Assembly (NCBI RefSeq): GCF_009834125.1
Contig: NZ_CP047146.1
Location: forward strand, 4,271,501-4,335,500
Reading direction: 5' to 3'
Length of the DNA stretch: 64,000 nucleotides
From: Streptomyces sp. GS7
GTDB lineage: Bacteria; Actinomycetota; Actinomycetes; Streptomycetales; Streptomycetaceae
Position numbers and translations under genes: made by a program. How positions within the stretch are numbered: the stretch's first letter is position 1; every line of letters starts with the position of its first letter. Shown here piece after piece: positions 16,421-27,400 of this stretch. Below the pieces are notes generated by a model that was given only the letters and a program-made list of their open reading frames with translations, was not told the DNA's origin and did not search any database.

Positions 16421-17800
16421 ATGCGGAGGAAAGCCACGTTCCGGTCTGTCGGGCTCTCGCGCCGGCCTGTGAACGGCCCGGTTCCCACGCCGGCCGAGCC
16501 GCCCGGACCCCGACTGCCCGCCATGGTGCAGACCCTGCTCTTCGCGCGGTACCGGGATCGCTGGTTCCCTCGACTGCGACGTACCTACGGCGAGGTGTTC
16601 TCGCTCTCCCTGGCGGCGCCGATCCGGCACAACGTCGTGGTCCTGGCCCGGCAGGAAGCCGTCGACGAGGTCTTCGGCGGGGCGGTCGACGTCCTGCACG
16701 CGGGTGCGGGCAACGAGGTCCTCAGACCCATCCTGGGCGATCACTCGGTGCTGCTCACCGACGAGGACGAACACCGCAGGTTGCGGCGGCTGCTGCTCCC
16801 CGCCTTCAGCAGTCCGGCCTTGCGCACATACGAGGACATGATGCGGGACGTGGCGGTGGGGGAGATCGAGCGGTGGCCGGTGGGAGAGGTGTTCTGTGCC
16901 CACCACCGCATGCGGGAACTCACGCTGGAGGTCATCGGCCAGCTGATTCTGGGAGTGACCGCACAGGCACGACTGGCCCAGCTGCGGCCACTGATGCGCA
17001 GCCTCACCGACATCGGCCAGATCACCCTGCTCGGACTGTCCCACCCTAGACTGCGCCGGCTGCCTCCCTGGCGCCGATACCTGTCCGTCCGGCGAAGACT
17101 GGACGACCTGATCGACGCCCAGGTGGCCCACCGACGGGTGGCGGCAGACGACGAGGGCGACGTGCTGTCCCATCTGGTGCAGACGGGACAGAAGGCGGAC
17201 GGTGGTGGCTTCGGGGACGCGGAGCTGCGCGACCAACTCGTCACGCTGCTCCTCGCCGGGCACGAGACCACCGCGACCGGGTTGGCGTGGGCGCTGCACG
17301 AACTCAGTCGCAGCCCCGAGCACCTGCGCAGGGCACAACGGGCAGCCGACGAAGGCGACGATGCCTACCTGACGGCGATCTTCCAGGAGACGTTGCGCCG
17401 CAGGCCGGTGATCTATCAGGTGGCCCGGTGCCTGACCGAGCCGCTCACCATCGCAGGCCACCGGCTCCCCGCGGGTACAACGGTCATGCCCGCCATCGGC
17501 CTGGTCCATCTCGATCCCACGCACCACGAGCAACCAGAGGCGTTCTGCCCGGAACGGTTCCTGGACGGCCGGCTTCCGTCACCGGCCTGGATCCCCTTCG
17601 GAGGCGGAGCACGCCGATGCCCGGGCGCCGGATTCGCCTTGCTGGAGGCGACCATCGTGCTGCGGGAGGTACTCACCCGCTACGACCTGCGTCCCGATCG
17701 CGCCCGCCCGGAGACCCCACGCCCCCGCCAGGTCACCCACGGTCCGGCGCGAGGGGCGCGCCTCGTGGTCTCCCACCGGGGGAAAAACACCGTGGCTTGA
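16421..17800 (+). CDS. cytochrome P450
   Basis: A complete 459-residue P450. Oxygen-activation I-helix A-G-H-E-T-T at about 279-284, K-helix E323-T-L-R326, the P-E-R-F motif and the heme loop F-G-G-G-A-R-R-C-P-G with Cys400 as thiolate ligand are all present. The proline-rich N-terminus (P-P-G-P-R-L-P) and the A-G-H-E-T-T form place it nearer to CYP110/CYP138-type enzymes than to the usual small streptomycete CYP107 group. No ferredoxin gene is adjacent. It lies about 3 kb upstream of the NRPS genes beyond a divergent phosphoesterase, so a tailoring role is possible but unsupported. ATG at 16421 has only a weak GGGG site. Confidence 0.9.
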   Translation: MRRKATFRSVGLSRRPVNGPVPTPAEPPGPRLPAMVQTLLFARYRDRWFPRLRRTYGEVFSLSLAAPIRHNVVVLARQEAVDEVFGGAVDVLHAGAGNEVLRPILGDHSVLLTDEDEHRRLRRLLLPAFSSPALRTYEDMMRDVAVGEIERWPVGEVFCAHHRMRELTLEVIGQLILGVTAQARLAQLRPLMRSLTDIGQITLLGLSHPRLRRLPPWRRYLSVRRRLDDLIDAQVAHRRVAADDEGDVLSHLVQTGQKADGGGFGDAELRDQLVTLLLAGHETTATGLAWALHELSRSPEHLRRAQRAADEGDDAYLTAIFQETLRRRPVIYQVARCLTEPLTIAGHRLPAGTTVMPAIGLVHLDPTHHEQPEAFCPERFLDGRLPSPAWIPFGGGARRCPGAGFALLEATIVLREVLTRYDLRPDRARPETPRPRQVTHGPARGARLVVSHRGKNTVA

Positions 17801-18052
17801 CAGCCGAGTGGCTATGGGGCGCGGGCTCCGGCTGCTCGACTTCCCGGTGCTGTCCTACGGCTCACCGACCGCACCACGCTGCCGTTGAATCCGTCGCCGT
17901 GGACACTCCGCGCGCCGGACCGGCCCCGCCGGAGAACCCACGCCTGATCCGCCTCACCACAGAGGCACGGTCTTCAGGGATTGTGATGTGCTCCCCCCCC
18001 GAGGGGCTGCCGCCCATCGAGACGCTCGTCCTGCGGGGCAGTGGCGGCGCTG
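17801..18052. other. gap between convergent P450 and phosphoesterase genes
   Basis: No gene seen. A run of eight C residues (about 17993-18000) followed by gaggggc makes a short C/G hairpin that may act as a weak bidirectional terminator. Confidence 0.3.
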
Positions 18053-19867
18053 CTATCCCCGCCGGACGAGGAGCTCGGTGTTGCGGTCCGCCGCCGTACC
18101 CGCCATCTCCTCATCGACGTCGCTGCCCGTCCTGGCGGCGAGTCCGGGCGCGTTGTAGGCCAGCTCACGGTAGAGGGAGGCGAGGCCGACCGCGGAGAGG
18201 TCGTCGAAGTCCGCCCGGTACGGCGCGGCGGACTCCACCAGCGTGGTGAACAGCGACAGCGTGCCGTCCTGGTTGTCGACGAGTTCGAGGAGCCGCGCGT
18301 GCTGCGGGTAGTCCACGTGGGAGGCGGTGTTGACCTCCCAGAAGGAGCGGGCCGGTGTCGGGTGGGCGTGCGGTGTGATGCGGTTGACGTGGCTGTGTCC
18401 GTTGATCCACGCGACCACGTTGGGAAACCGGCTCAGCAGGGCGATCACCTCCGCACCGTCGTGCCGGATCTCGTCGGCGCGGGCCGCGTCGGGACGCCGG
18501 GTCATGCTCGGGCTGTGGTGGTGACTGAAGACGAGGATGTGCGCGTCGTCGGCAGTGGTGTTGCGCACCAGGCGCCCGTCGGCGTCGTAGTGGCGCGCGC
18601 TGTGGGCGGCCAGGGTGCGTTCCAGCCAGCCCAGTTGCTCGGTCCCGAGCGAACCCTCGTAGTGGCCGCTGCGGTAGGTGGTGTCGATGCTGATGCCGAG
18701 GACGCCGTCCGCGATACGGAAGGTGTAGTACATCCGCTCACCGTCCAGGTGATTCTCGGTGTACCCGTGCCCGACCGGGCCCGCTCCCGCGTAGGCGGGG
18801 TCGAGGTGCGCAGTGACGTAGTCGTGCGGGGTGGCCAGGCGCCGGCGCGGGTCGGCGGTGACGGACCGGGCCCGGCGGGCGTTGTGATGCAGGATCTCCT
18901 TCAGGACGGTGCTCTTGGGATCGTCGCCGGATTCCAGCACCTTGGCGAAGGCGGCCACGTCGGAGTCCGGTACGGAGACGAGCTTGCGCGCCCCGGTGAT
19001 GTAGTCGCTCAGGAAGGGGTCCTGGGGGGCCAGGCATCCACCGGGCAGGTCGTCGTGGTTGCCGGGCGTCGAGTACCAGGGGATCTGCAGGCCCGGGCTG
19101 GTGACGGGGCGTATCGCGGCCTCCAGGAATCCGGGGATCCGCGGCATTCCACGTAGTTTGTCCTGGTCACGCAGGTCGGAGTCGGGGTGCCAGTACAGCG
19201 GGAGGCCGCAGTTCTGCACTCCCTCGTATGCGGCCGGGTCGCCGGTGTTGGGAGTGATCCGGCCGCCGCTCATCAGCGTCAGGAACCACTCCAGCTCCAC
19301 CATCGAGTGGTTGTCGATGTTGTCGCCGGTGGACATCACGAAGGCCGGGGGCAGACTGGTGTGGGGTCCGCCGCCGATCGTATTGACCTGCTCGACCAGC
19401 GAGACCGCGCCCGCGACAGACAGTGCCTCCTGGCCCCGCCACGACCCGGGCGACCCGGCGCGCAGGTACTCGGTCCGCAACGGGCTCTGGACGTCGGCCA
19501 CATGCAGGTCGGTGATCTGCACGAAGCACGCCAGCGCGGCCCTCCGGTCCTCGCGCCCGCCCTGGGCGGCGGCGATGTCACCCCGCACGACCAGGGGCCA
19601 TCCGGGTCCGGAGCCGATGCGCCGGTAGCCTCCGCTGCCCGTGAGCCGTGCGGTGGTCTGGAGCGTGGTGGCGCCGTATGGTGCGGCCCGCCTCACGATG
19701 GGGCGGGCGGGTGCCGCGCCGGTGTCGGCCGGTGCCGGGCGGGCGACCGGGTGCGTACTGCTGCCGCGCTGGCCCGCGAGTGCGTAGGAGGCGCCGGCCG
19801 CTGCGACGGCGGCACCTGTGCTGAGGAGGAATCGACGGCGGTCGGTGGTGGTTGCCATTCCGGCCAT
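18053..19867 (-). CDS. Tat-exported metallophosphoesterase (TIGR03767-like)
   Basis: A 604-residue secreted calcineurin-like phosphoesterase. The N-terminus has a Tat signal (T-D-R-R-R-F-L-L-S, residues 8-16, then an Ala-rich core). Metal-binding motifs appear in order: D120-L-H122, G181-D182-N-I-D, G-N270-H271-D272, F-S-H-H-H and G-H-S-H-V-N. Order and spacing fit the actinobacterial RR-signal metallophosphoesterases grouped as TIGR03767. It should fold in the cytoplasm and hydrolyse phosphomono- or diesters outside. ATG at 19867 is favoured by GGAGGG; ATG at 19858 is the alternative. It is divergent from the NRPS operon. Confidence 0.85.
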   Translation of the reverse strand: MAGMATTTDRRRFLLSTGAAVAAAGASYALAGQRGSSTHPVARPAPADTGAAPARPIVRRAAPYGATTLQTTARLTGSGGYRRIGSGPGWPLVVRGDIAAAQGGREDRRAALACFVQITDLHVADVQSPLRTEYLRAGSPGSWRGQEALSVAGAVSLVEQVNTIGGGPHTSLPPAFVMSTGDNIDNHSMVELEWFLTLMSGGRITPNTGDPAAYEGVQNCGLPLYWHPDSDLRDQDKLRGMPRIPGFLEAAIRPVTSPGLQIPWYSTPGNHDDLPGGCLAPQDPFLSDYITGARKLVSVPDSDVAAFAKVLESGDDPKSTVLKEILHHNARRARSVTADPRRRLATPHDYVTAHLDPAYAGAGPVGHGYTENHLDGERMYYTFRIADGVLGISIDTTYRSGHYEGSLGTEQLGWLERTLAAHSARHYDADGRLVRNTTADDAHILVFSHHHSPSMTRRPDAARADEIRHDGAEVIALLSRFPNVVAWINGHSHVNRITPHAHPTPARSFWEVNTASHVDYPQHARLLELVDNQDGTLSLFTTLVESAAPYRADFDDLSAVGLASLYRELAYNAPGLAARTGSDVDEEMAGTAADRNTELLVRRG

Positions 19868-20858
19868 GGGGCCCTCCGTACAGTGCCGGGCGTGCCCGGC
19901 CACAGCGGTGTCACGGATCGGAATCTCGTATTCCTGAGGGTGCGCGGTGTGCCTGGCCGGGAGTTGAACGCGCCCGGAACGCGGAACGCCCATCCGTCGT
20001 CGGATCGGACCGGGCGTTGCGGCCCATGGGATCCTCGGTATGAAGCGACCGCTGCCGGTGCGCGTGTCGCAGGTCCGGAGCGCGGTACCAGGTCCGCTCA
20101 TCCAGTCGGGCGGTGGGTCTCAGCGACGCGACTGAGATCCTGAGATCCGCGAACCGGGCGGTTCCCCGGGCCGCGCCTTCGAGGTCCGGCTCCGGCGCAC
20201 CGTCGGCAGCCGAGCAGCATGCCCACGGCGGTCCGGAGACCTTCCGGTCGATGCACGACGACCGGTGCGCGGCCCGGCACCCTCCCGGCGTGGGGCGTCG
20301 TCGACGAATGACGTACCAAGCGACGAGTCAGGTCTGTCGCGGTGGCGGCAATAGCGTTCTCGTCGACGATTCCGCAAGGGCGCATCGGGGGCGTATTGAA
20401 GTTCCTTTCGCGGGATTGGGTGGTGATGGAGCTTCGATGCGCCGTGGGCTGCAATACATGTCGAGGCGTCCCGGGTGCGTTGTCGGCATGCACGGAATCG
20501 GCCATGGTGTGGCTGAATTTCGCTCACCGTAGGGCGTCGTGCGTGTGTCACAGGCAAAGCCTTGGTGTTTCTTCTTCGTGAATCGGCAGGTCGGTGACGC
20601 CCGGCAGAAAGGGGGAGCGGTCGGCTGCTTACGGGGAAGCGGGCCGCCGCCCTCGCTGTGCCGTGTGATCACATGGGTGGGCCGGTTCGGCGAACTGGTC
20701 GGGTGTGAAGGTTTTGTGGTGTACCGTACTCACGCTCGCCCGGTTTCCGTACGGAATATCGGTCAATGCCGTAGCGCGTAGGTGGGGGCGGGATGCGGTG
20801 CGATCCCGATCACCTCCCGGTTTGCCGGTCAGCAGGAGGGAAGGAGTAGGGGGAAGCT
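19868..20858. promoter_or_regulatory. 991-bp regulatory region between phosphoesterase and NRPS operon
   Basis: No convincing gene on either strand. It must hold the divergent promoters of the phosphoesterase and mbtH-NRPS genes. The stretch 20700-20780 (ttttgtggtgtaccgtactc and neighbouring gtacgg words) is the AT-richest part and the best promoter candidate. I saw no 19-bp iron-box-like palindrome, and no regulator gene is encoded here. Confidence 0.4.
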
Positions 20859-21077
20859 ATGGCCAATGTTTTTGACGATGAGTTTGCCCGATTCATCGTT
20901 CTGGTCAATGAGGAGCGTCAGTACTCGCTCTGGCCCGCCACCACAGAGGTGCCGGGTGGATGGCAGATCGCGCGGCCGGAGGGGTCGCGCCAGGAGTGCC
21001 TGGAATTCGTCGAGTCCACCTGGACGGACATGCGGCCGGCCAGCCTGGTCGCGGCCATGGAGGGTCAGGGCTCGTAG
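20859..21077 (+). CDS. MbtH-like NRPS accessory protein
   Basis: A 72-residue protein with the full MbtH signature: N-V-F-D-D, F-I-V-L-V-N-E-E-R-Q-Y-S-L-W-P, V-P-G-G-W and W-T-D-M-R-P. MbtH proteins bind NRPS adenylation domains and are often needed for their solubility and activity. The ATG follows a purine-rich GGAGTAGGGGGAAG. It is the first gene of the NRPS operon; a strong hairpin lies between it and the first synthetase gene. Confidence 0.95.
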   Translation: MANVFDDEFARFIVLVNEERQYSLWPATTEVPGGWQIARPEGSRQECLEFVESTWTDMRPASLVAAMEGQGS

Positions 21078-21109
21078 CCCACGGCCGCGACCAGGGCAAG
21101 TACGGCCGA

Positions 21110-21133
21110 GGCGCGCCCCGTTGAGGGCGCGCC
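21110..21133 (+). terminator. perfect 9-bp hairpin between mbtH and NRPS1
   Basis: GGCGCGCCC (21110-21118) and GGGCGCGCC (21125-21133) pair perfectly around cgttga, 33 bp after the mbtH stop. It may let mbtH be made in excess over the synthetases by partial termination. The rest of the 336-bp spacer holds no gene. Confidence 0.55.
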
Positions 21134-21413
21134 CGCCGGTGGTGCCGCGTGGTCGCCGGCCGTTCTCTCCGCCGCCGCCCGTGCCGGGCGGTGATGCGCA
21201 GGTACATCCATTATTCCGTTTCGGTCATCGCCGGTAACGCCTGTTCGCCACGCCCGGAAAGGATCTCCGGGCACCGCGGGCACGGCGATCTACGGTAATT
21301 CTCCGGGCCGTTGCCTCATCGTTCAGGGTGTCGCCTGAATTCGGTGATCCGGGATGCTTTCCCGTGCCCTGAAGGGGCGGCCACAACACACCCCCTGAAA
21401 GGGCGGAAGCACT

Positions 21414-24400
21414 ATGCAGAAAAACCACGGTCGCCTCCTCCCGCTGACGATGTCGCAGCAGGGCGTGTGGTACGGGCAGCAGTTGGATCCGCAGAGTCCG
21501 AAGTACAACATCGGTGAATGCATAGAAATCCAGGGCCCCCTGGACGAGGCTCTGTTCATAGCCTCGCTCGAAAAAGTCACCAGGGGCTGCGACAGCCTCA
21601 ATGTCGAGTTCGTGGAGCAGGGCGACGGCATCCACCAACGCGTGGCGCACCCGTCACCGGGACGTCCACGCGTCATCGACCTCTCCGCGGAGGCGGACCC
21701 GGCCGACGCCGCGGAACGGTTCATGGCCGCCGACATGGCCACCGTCGCCGGCACCCCGGCTCCGCCGCACCATGCCTTCCTCCTGCTCAGGCTCGGCCCC
21801 GATCGCCGCTACTGGTACATCCGCTATCACCACATCGTGATGGACGGACTCGGCGGCTCCGTTCTCGCGCGCAAAGTGGCCGACGCGTATACCGCCGCGG
21901 TGCGCGGCGAAGCGGTGCCGGAATTATTCGCTCCGTTCAGTGCTCTCGTCGATGACGAGACGGTGTATCTCCAGTCTCCTGATTTCGAACGTGACCGGGC
22001 GTATTGGACCGGGAAATTCGCCGACTTCGCCCGGTCCGGCCGCGACACCGGAAACGCCCTTCTCGCAACCGCTCGCCGAGTGGGCGATGAGGCTTCCCAG
22101 CCGCGGCGCGTTCCTTCGCGACCGGGAAACGACAGCGAACAGCATTCGGTGCGCGGTAACCACCTGCACCAGGGCGAGACTCTCGACCCGCAGGTGATGG
22201 ACGGCCTGCGCGGACTGGCCGCCGTGACCAGGACCACCTGGTCCGCCGTCTTCGTGAGCGCGGTCGCCGCCTACCTCAGCCGTGTCACCGGTACCGCCGA
22301 CGTGACGATCGGGCTCGCATCGAACGGTCGCCCCGCCCGTCTGCGCGCGATCCCGGGCATGACGGCGAACATTCTCCCGCTGCGCGTTCAGATCACTCCG
22401 GGCATGACCGTCGAGGCCCTGGTGCGGACCGTCGCCGCCGAGATGCGGCTGGCGCTGCGTCACCGTCGCTACTCCAGGGAGCAGCTCGCGCGCGACCTCC
22501 GGATCACGGGTGACGCGGCGCGGCTGTGCGATGTGGTCGTGAACGTCATGCCTTACGAGTACGACCTCGACTTCGCCGGCAGCACCGGTGTCTCAAGGCT
22601 GCTGTCCACCGGCCCGGTCGACGACGTCTCCCTCTTCGTTTCCGAGCGTTCGGAGGGCAAGGGACCGCTGATCGGCTTCGATGTGAACCCGGACCTGTAC
22701 CGTCCCGAGGACGTCCGGCCGCACCAGCAGGGCATCACCGCACTGGTCTCCGAACTCGCCCGGGCGGACGCGACGTCTCCTCTCTCCCGCCTCGCGATGC
22801 TCGACGAGCAGACTGCCGGTCAGGTGCTTGCGGCAGGGCGCGGCGCCCCCCTCGAACGACGAGACCGCGAGCCGGCCCGGAGGCCGTCGCTGCCTGGGTT
22901 GTTTGCGGGGCGGGTGGCGGTGGATCGGTGTGCGGTTGCGGTGTCGGGTGGGGGAGTGGTGTTGTCGTATGGGGAGTTGGAGGAGGTTTCGGGTGTTCTG
23001 GCGTCGTGTTTGGTGGGGTGTGGTGTAGCGGCTGAGGGTGCGGTGGGGGTGCTGTTGGGGCGTTCTGCTGCCGTGGTGACGGCGTCGTTGGCTGCGGTGC
23101 GGGCGGGTGGTGTGTATGTGCCGTTGGACGTCCGTTGGCCGGTGGAGCGGTTGCGTCAGGCGGCTCAGGGTGCCGGCTTGCGTGTGTTGATCGTCGGTGA
23201 GGGGTTGGCCGGTCATGCGTGGGTTGAGGAGGTGCGTGGGTTCCTGCCTGTGGTGGTGGTCGATGGCGTGGGTCGTGTGGTCGATGGCGCGTCTGCACAC
23301 GGTGCTTCTGTACACGGTGCTTCTTTGCCTGTGGTGGTGGGTGGTGGGCAGCTGGCGTATGTGATGTTCACGTCGGGGTCGACGGGTGTGCCGAAGGGTG
23401 TTGGGGTTTCGCATGCGGATGTGGTGGCGTTGGCTGCCGATGGTGCGTGGTCGGGGGGTGTTGCCGATGCTGTCCTTCTGCACTCGGCTTATGTCTTCGA
23501 TGCCTCGACGTTCGAGATCTGGGTGCCGCTTCTCAACGGTGGGCGTGTGGTTGTCGCTCCGGAGGGTGCCCTTGAGCCTCATGTCCTGCGTGACGTCGTC
23601 ACTGCCGAGGGTGTCACGGCCCTGTTCCTGACCACCGCCCTGTTCAACGTCATCGCCGAGGTCGAACCGCAAGCCCTCGCCGGGGTCCGCGCCGTCTGCA
23701 CCGGCGGCGAACGCGCCGCGCCCGGTGCCATGCAGCAGCTCGCCCGCGAACTGCCGGGTACCCGCGTACACCACGTCTACGGGCCGACGGAGACGACCAC
23801 CTTCGCCACCCGATACCACGTCACCCCGGAAACTCCCGCGGGACCGCCTCCCATCGGCCACCCTCTGGACGGTATGCGGGCCTACGTCCTCGACGCCGCC
23901 CTGGGACTCGTACCGCCCGGGGTCGCAGGTGAGTTGTACCTCGCAGGCCAGGGCGTCGCACGCGGCTACACAGCCCGTCCGGGACTGACCGCAACCCGCT
24001 TCGTCGCCGACCCTTTCGATCCGTCGGGCGGACGGATGTACCGTACCGGCGACCTCGTCCAGTGGGACGCGGACGGCCGGCTCGTCTACCTCTCCCGCAC
24101 CGACGACCAGGTCAAACTCCGCGGCCACCGCATCGAACCCGGCGAAATCGAAGGCGTCCTCGCCGGGCTGCCCGCGGTGGTGGCCGCCTGCGTCGTCGTA
24201 CGCGAGGACCTGCCCGGCGACCGGCAGTTGGTGGGCTATGTGGTGCCGGCCGACGGCTGCCCCATGGACGAGGGCGAACTGTCCGCGTCAGTGGCCCGCG
24301 TCCTTCCCCCCTACATGGTTCCATCGGCCTTCGTGGCTCTCGCGACGCTGCCGCTGACGCCGAACGGGAAGGTCGACCGCCGCGCGCTGCCCGCGCCGCG

Positions 24401-27400
24401 GGTGCCGGAACGCGCTGCCGGGCGCGGCCCGCGCACCGTCCGTGAGGAACTCCTGCTCGCCCTGTTCGCCGACGTCCTCGGCACCGACGGCATCGGCGTA
24501 CACGACGACTTCTTCGCCCTCGGCGGGCATTCGCTCCTGGCGACGCGCCTGGTCAGCCGTGCGCGCTCGGCGCTCGACGCCGAACTGGACGTGCGCACGC
24601 TCTTCCAGAACCCGACCGTCGGCGAACTCGCCACCGCGCTGGACACGGCCGGCCGGGCACGGGCCGCCCTCGTCCGCGAGGAGCGTCCGCGAGACCTCCC
24701 GCTCTCCTTCGCGCAGCAGCGCCTGTGGTTCCTCAACCGGCTCGAAGGGCCCGGCGCCACCTACAACATCCCGCTGGTGCTGCGGCTCGACGGCCCCCTG
24801 GACCTTGATGCGCTGCGTGCCGGGCTCACCGATGTCGTCGAACGCCACGAGACCCTGCGCACCGTCTTCGTCGAGGAGGGCGGAACGCCGCGCCAGCACG
24901 TGTGCGACGCTGCGGAAGCAGCCGACCTGGTGCCGCTGCGCTTCGAGGAGGCGCCGAGCGGCGCAGATCCGGCCGTGGTCGAGCAGTGGGCCGGGGAAGA
25001 GACGCTGTCCGCGGCGACCGAAGCCTTCGACGTATCGGGAGACCCCGCGATACGGGTGCGGTTGCTGCGGTTGGGTGCCAAGGCGCATGTGCTGGTGCTG
25101 GTGGTGCATCACATCGCGGCGGACGGCTGGTCGTTGGCGCCGTTGGCCCGGGACCTGGGCGCCGCCTATCGGGCGCGTGCCACGGGCAGAGCTCCCGACT
25201 GGTCGCCGTTGCCGGTGCAGTACGCCGACTACACCCTGTGGCAGCGCCGCATGCTCGGGGAGGAGTCCGACCCCGAGAGCCAGACGGCACGCCAGCTGGA
25301 CTACTGGCGCCGGGCACTGGCCGGTGCGCCCGAAACGCTGGCCCTTCCGCTGGACCGGTCCCGGCCTGCTGTGTCACAGCATCGCGGTGACACCGTGCCC
25401 TTCCGCGTCACGGCGGACGTGCACCGGGGGCTCGTGGCGTTGGCGCGGTCGTGCGGGTGCACGTTGTTCATGGTGATGCAGGCGGCGGTGTCGGTGTTGT
25501 TGTCCCGGCATGGTGCGGGTGACGATGTCCCGCTCGGTACGGCGGTGGCCGGTCGGAGCGATGAGGCTCTGGACGACCTGGTGGGGTTCTTCGTCAACAC
25601 GCTCGTGTTGCGGACGGATCTGTCGGGCGATCCCACCTTCCGTGAACTGCTCGACCGCGTAAGAGAGTTCGACCTCGCCGCCTACGCCCATGGTGACGTG
25701 CCGTTCGACCGCGTCGTGGAGGCGTTGAATCCCGCCCGCTCGCAGAGCCGTCATCCGCTCTTCCAGGTCATGCTGGTGCTGCAGAACCAAGCCGCGGCCG
25801 ACCTCGACCTGCCGGGGATCACGGTGACCGGTCAGCCCGTTCAGACGGGCATCAGCAAGTTCGACCTGACCTACTCACTCACCGAGACCCATGACCAGGC
25901 CGGCCGGCCCACCGGGGTCGGCGGGTATCTGGAGTACTCCACCGAGCTGTTCGAGCCCGACACCGCCCGGGCGCTGTCCGACCGCCTGTCGCGGCTGCTG
26001 GCATCGGTGGTCACCGACCCCGACCAACGGCTCGCCGAGATCGAGTTGTTGGACGCGCGCGAACGCGACGCCCTGCGCGGACAGGGACAAGGCGACGTCC
26101 GACGGGTTCCGGCATCGACGATGTCGGAGCAGTTCGCGGCGCAGGTGGCACGTACCCCGGATGCGGTGGCGGTCCGTGACGGTCGGCGTTCCCTGACGTA
26201 CGCCCAGTTGGAGGCGGAGGCCAACGACCTCGCGCACCATTTGTCGGGACGCGGGATCGGCCCGGAGGACCTGGTCGCCCTGGCCGTACCGCAATCGGCC
26301 GAGTCGGTCGTCGCCATGCTGGCGGTGTTGAAGTCGGGAGCCGCCTATCTGCCTGTCGATCCGGCTTATCCGGCTGCTCGTATCACGTATCTGCTGGAGG
26401 ATGCCCGTCCCAAGCTTCTGATCACCGATCGCGCGGTTCGCGAGCAACTGCCTGCTGTGGGCGTGCCGTTCGTCGTCATGGACGACTCGGTGTCCTGGTC
26501 GGTGGGGCATGCGTCCGGTCCGGGTGGTGCTGTGTCGGCTGCGGGTCCGGCGTATGTCATTTACACCTCGGGTTCTACGGGGCGTCCGAAGGGGGTGGTG
26601 GTCACTCATGCGTCGGTGACGCAGCATATGGCGTGGTTGGCCGACCATCTGGCGTTGACGGGTGAGGATCGGGTGCTGGCTCGGACGTCGCCGAGCTTCG
26701 ATGCCTCGGTGTGGGAGATCTGGCTGCCATTGCTCCATGGCTCTTCGGTGTGCGTGATGCCGGCCGAAGCCAACCAGGATCCCGATGCCCTCGTCGGCTG
26801 GATGCGGGACTTCGGGGTGACGGTGGCGCAGTTCGTGCCGTCGCATCTGTCGTTGGTGTTGGGCAGTGGGGCGGGGGTGGTTCCTGGGTGTTTGCGGGTT
26901 GTGCTGTGTGGTGGTGAGCCGTTGTCGGGGGAGTTGGCGGCTCGGGTTGCTGATGTGTGGTCGGTGGAGGTGCACAACCTCTATGGGCCGACGGAGGCCA
27001 CGATCGATGCGACGGCGCATGCGGTGGTTGCTGGTGGTGTGGGTGTGGTGCCGATTGGGCGGCCGATCTGGAATGCCCGGGCGTATGTGTTGGATGGGTC
27101 GTTGGGTGTGGTGCCGCCTGGTGTGCCGGGGGAGTTGTATCTGGCGGGTGGGTTGTTGGCGCGTGGGTATGTGGGTCGTCCGGGTTTGACGGCATCCCGT
27201 TTCGTCGCTGACCCCTTTGATCCGTCGGGTGGGCGGATGTATCGCACGGGTGATGTGGTGCGGTGGGATGCGCAGGGGCGGATCGAGTATCTGGGGAGGG
27301 CTGACGACCAGGTCAAGTTGCGGGGCTATCGCATCGAGCTGGGTGAGGTCGAGAGTGCGCTGACGGCACTCCCGGGCGTTACCGCGGCACGTGTGCTGAT

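Noticed and set aside
16421..17800. P450 as part of the NRPS cluster
   Set aside because: It is about 3 kb away and separated by a divergent phosphoesterase and a 1-kb regulatory gap; nothing in the sequence ties it to the peptide.
20600..20858. Iron-regulated siderophore system
   Set aside because: No iron-box palindrome, no hydroxamate or catechol genes, no siderophore transporter, and the codes do not suggest hydroxyornithine or serine.
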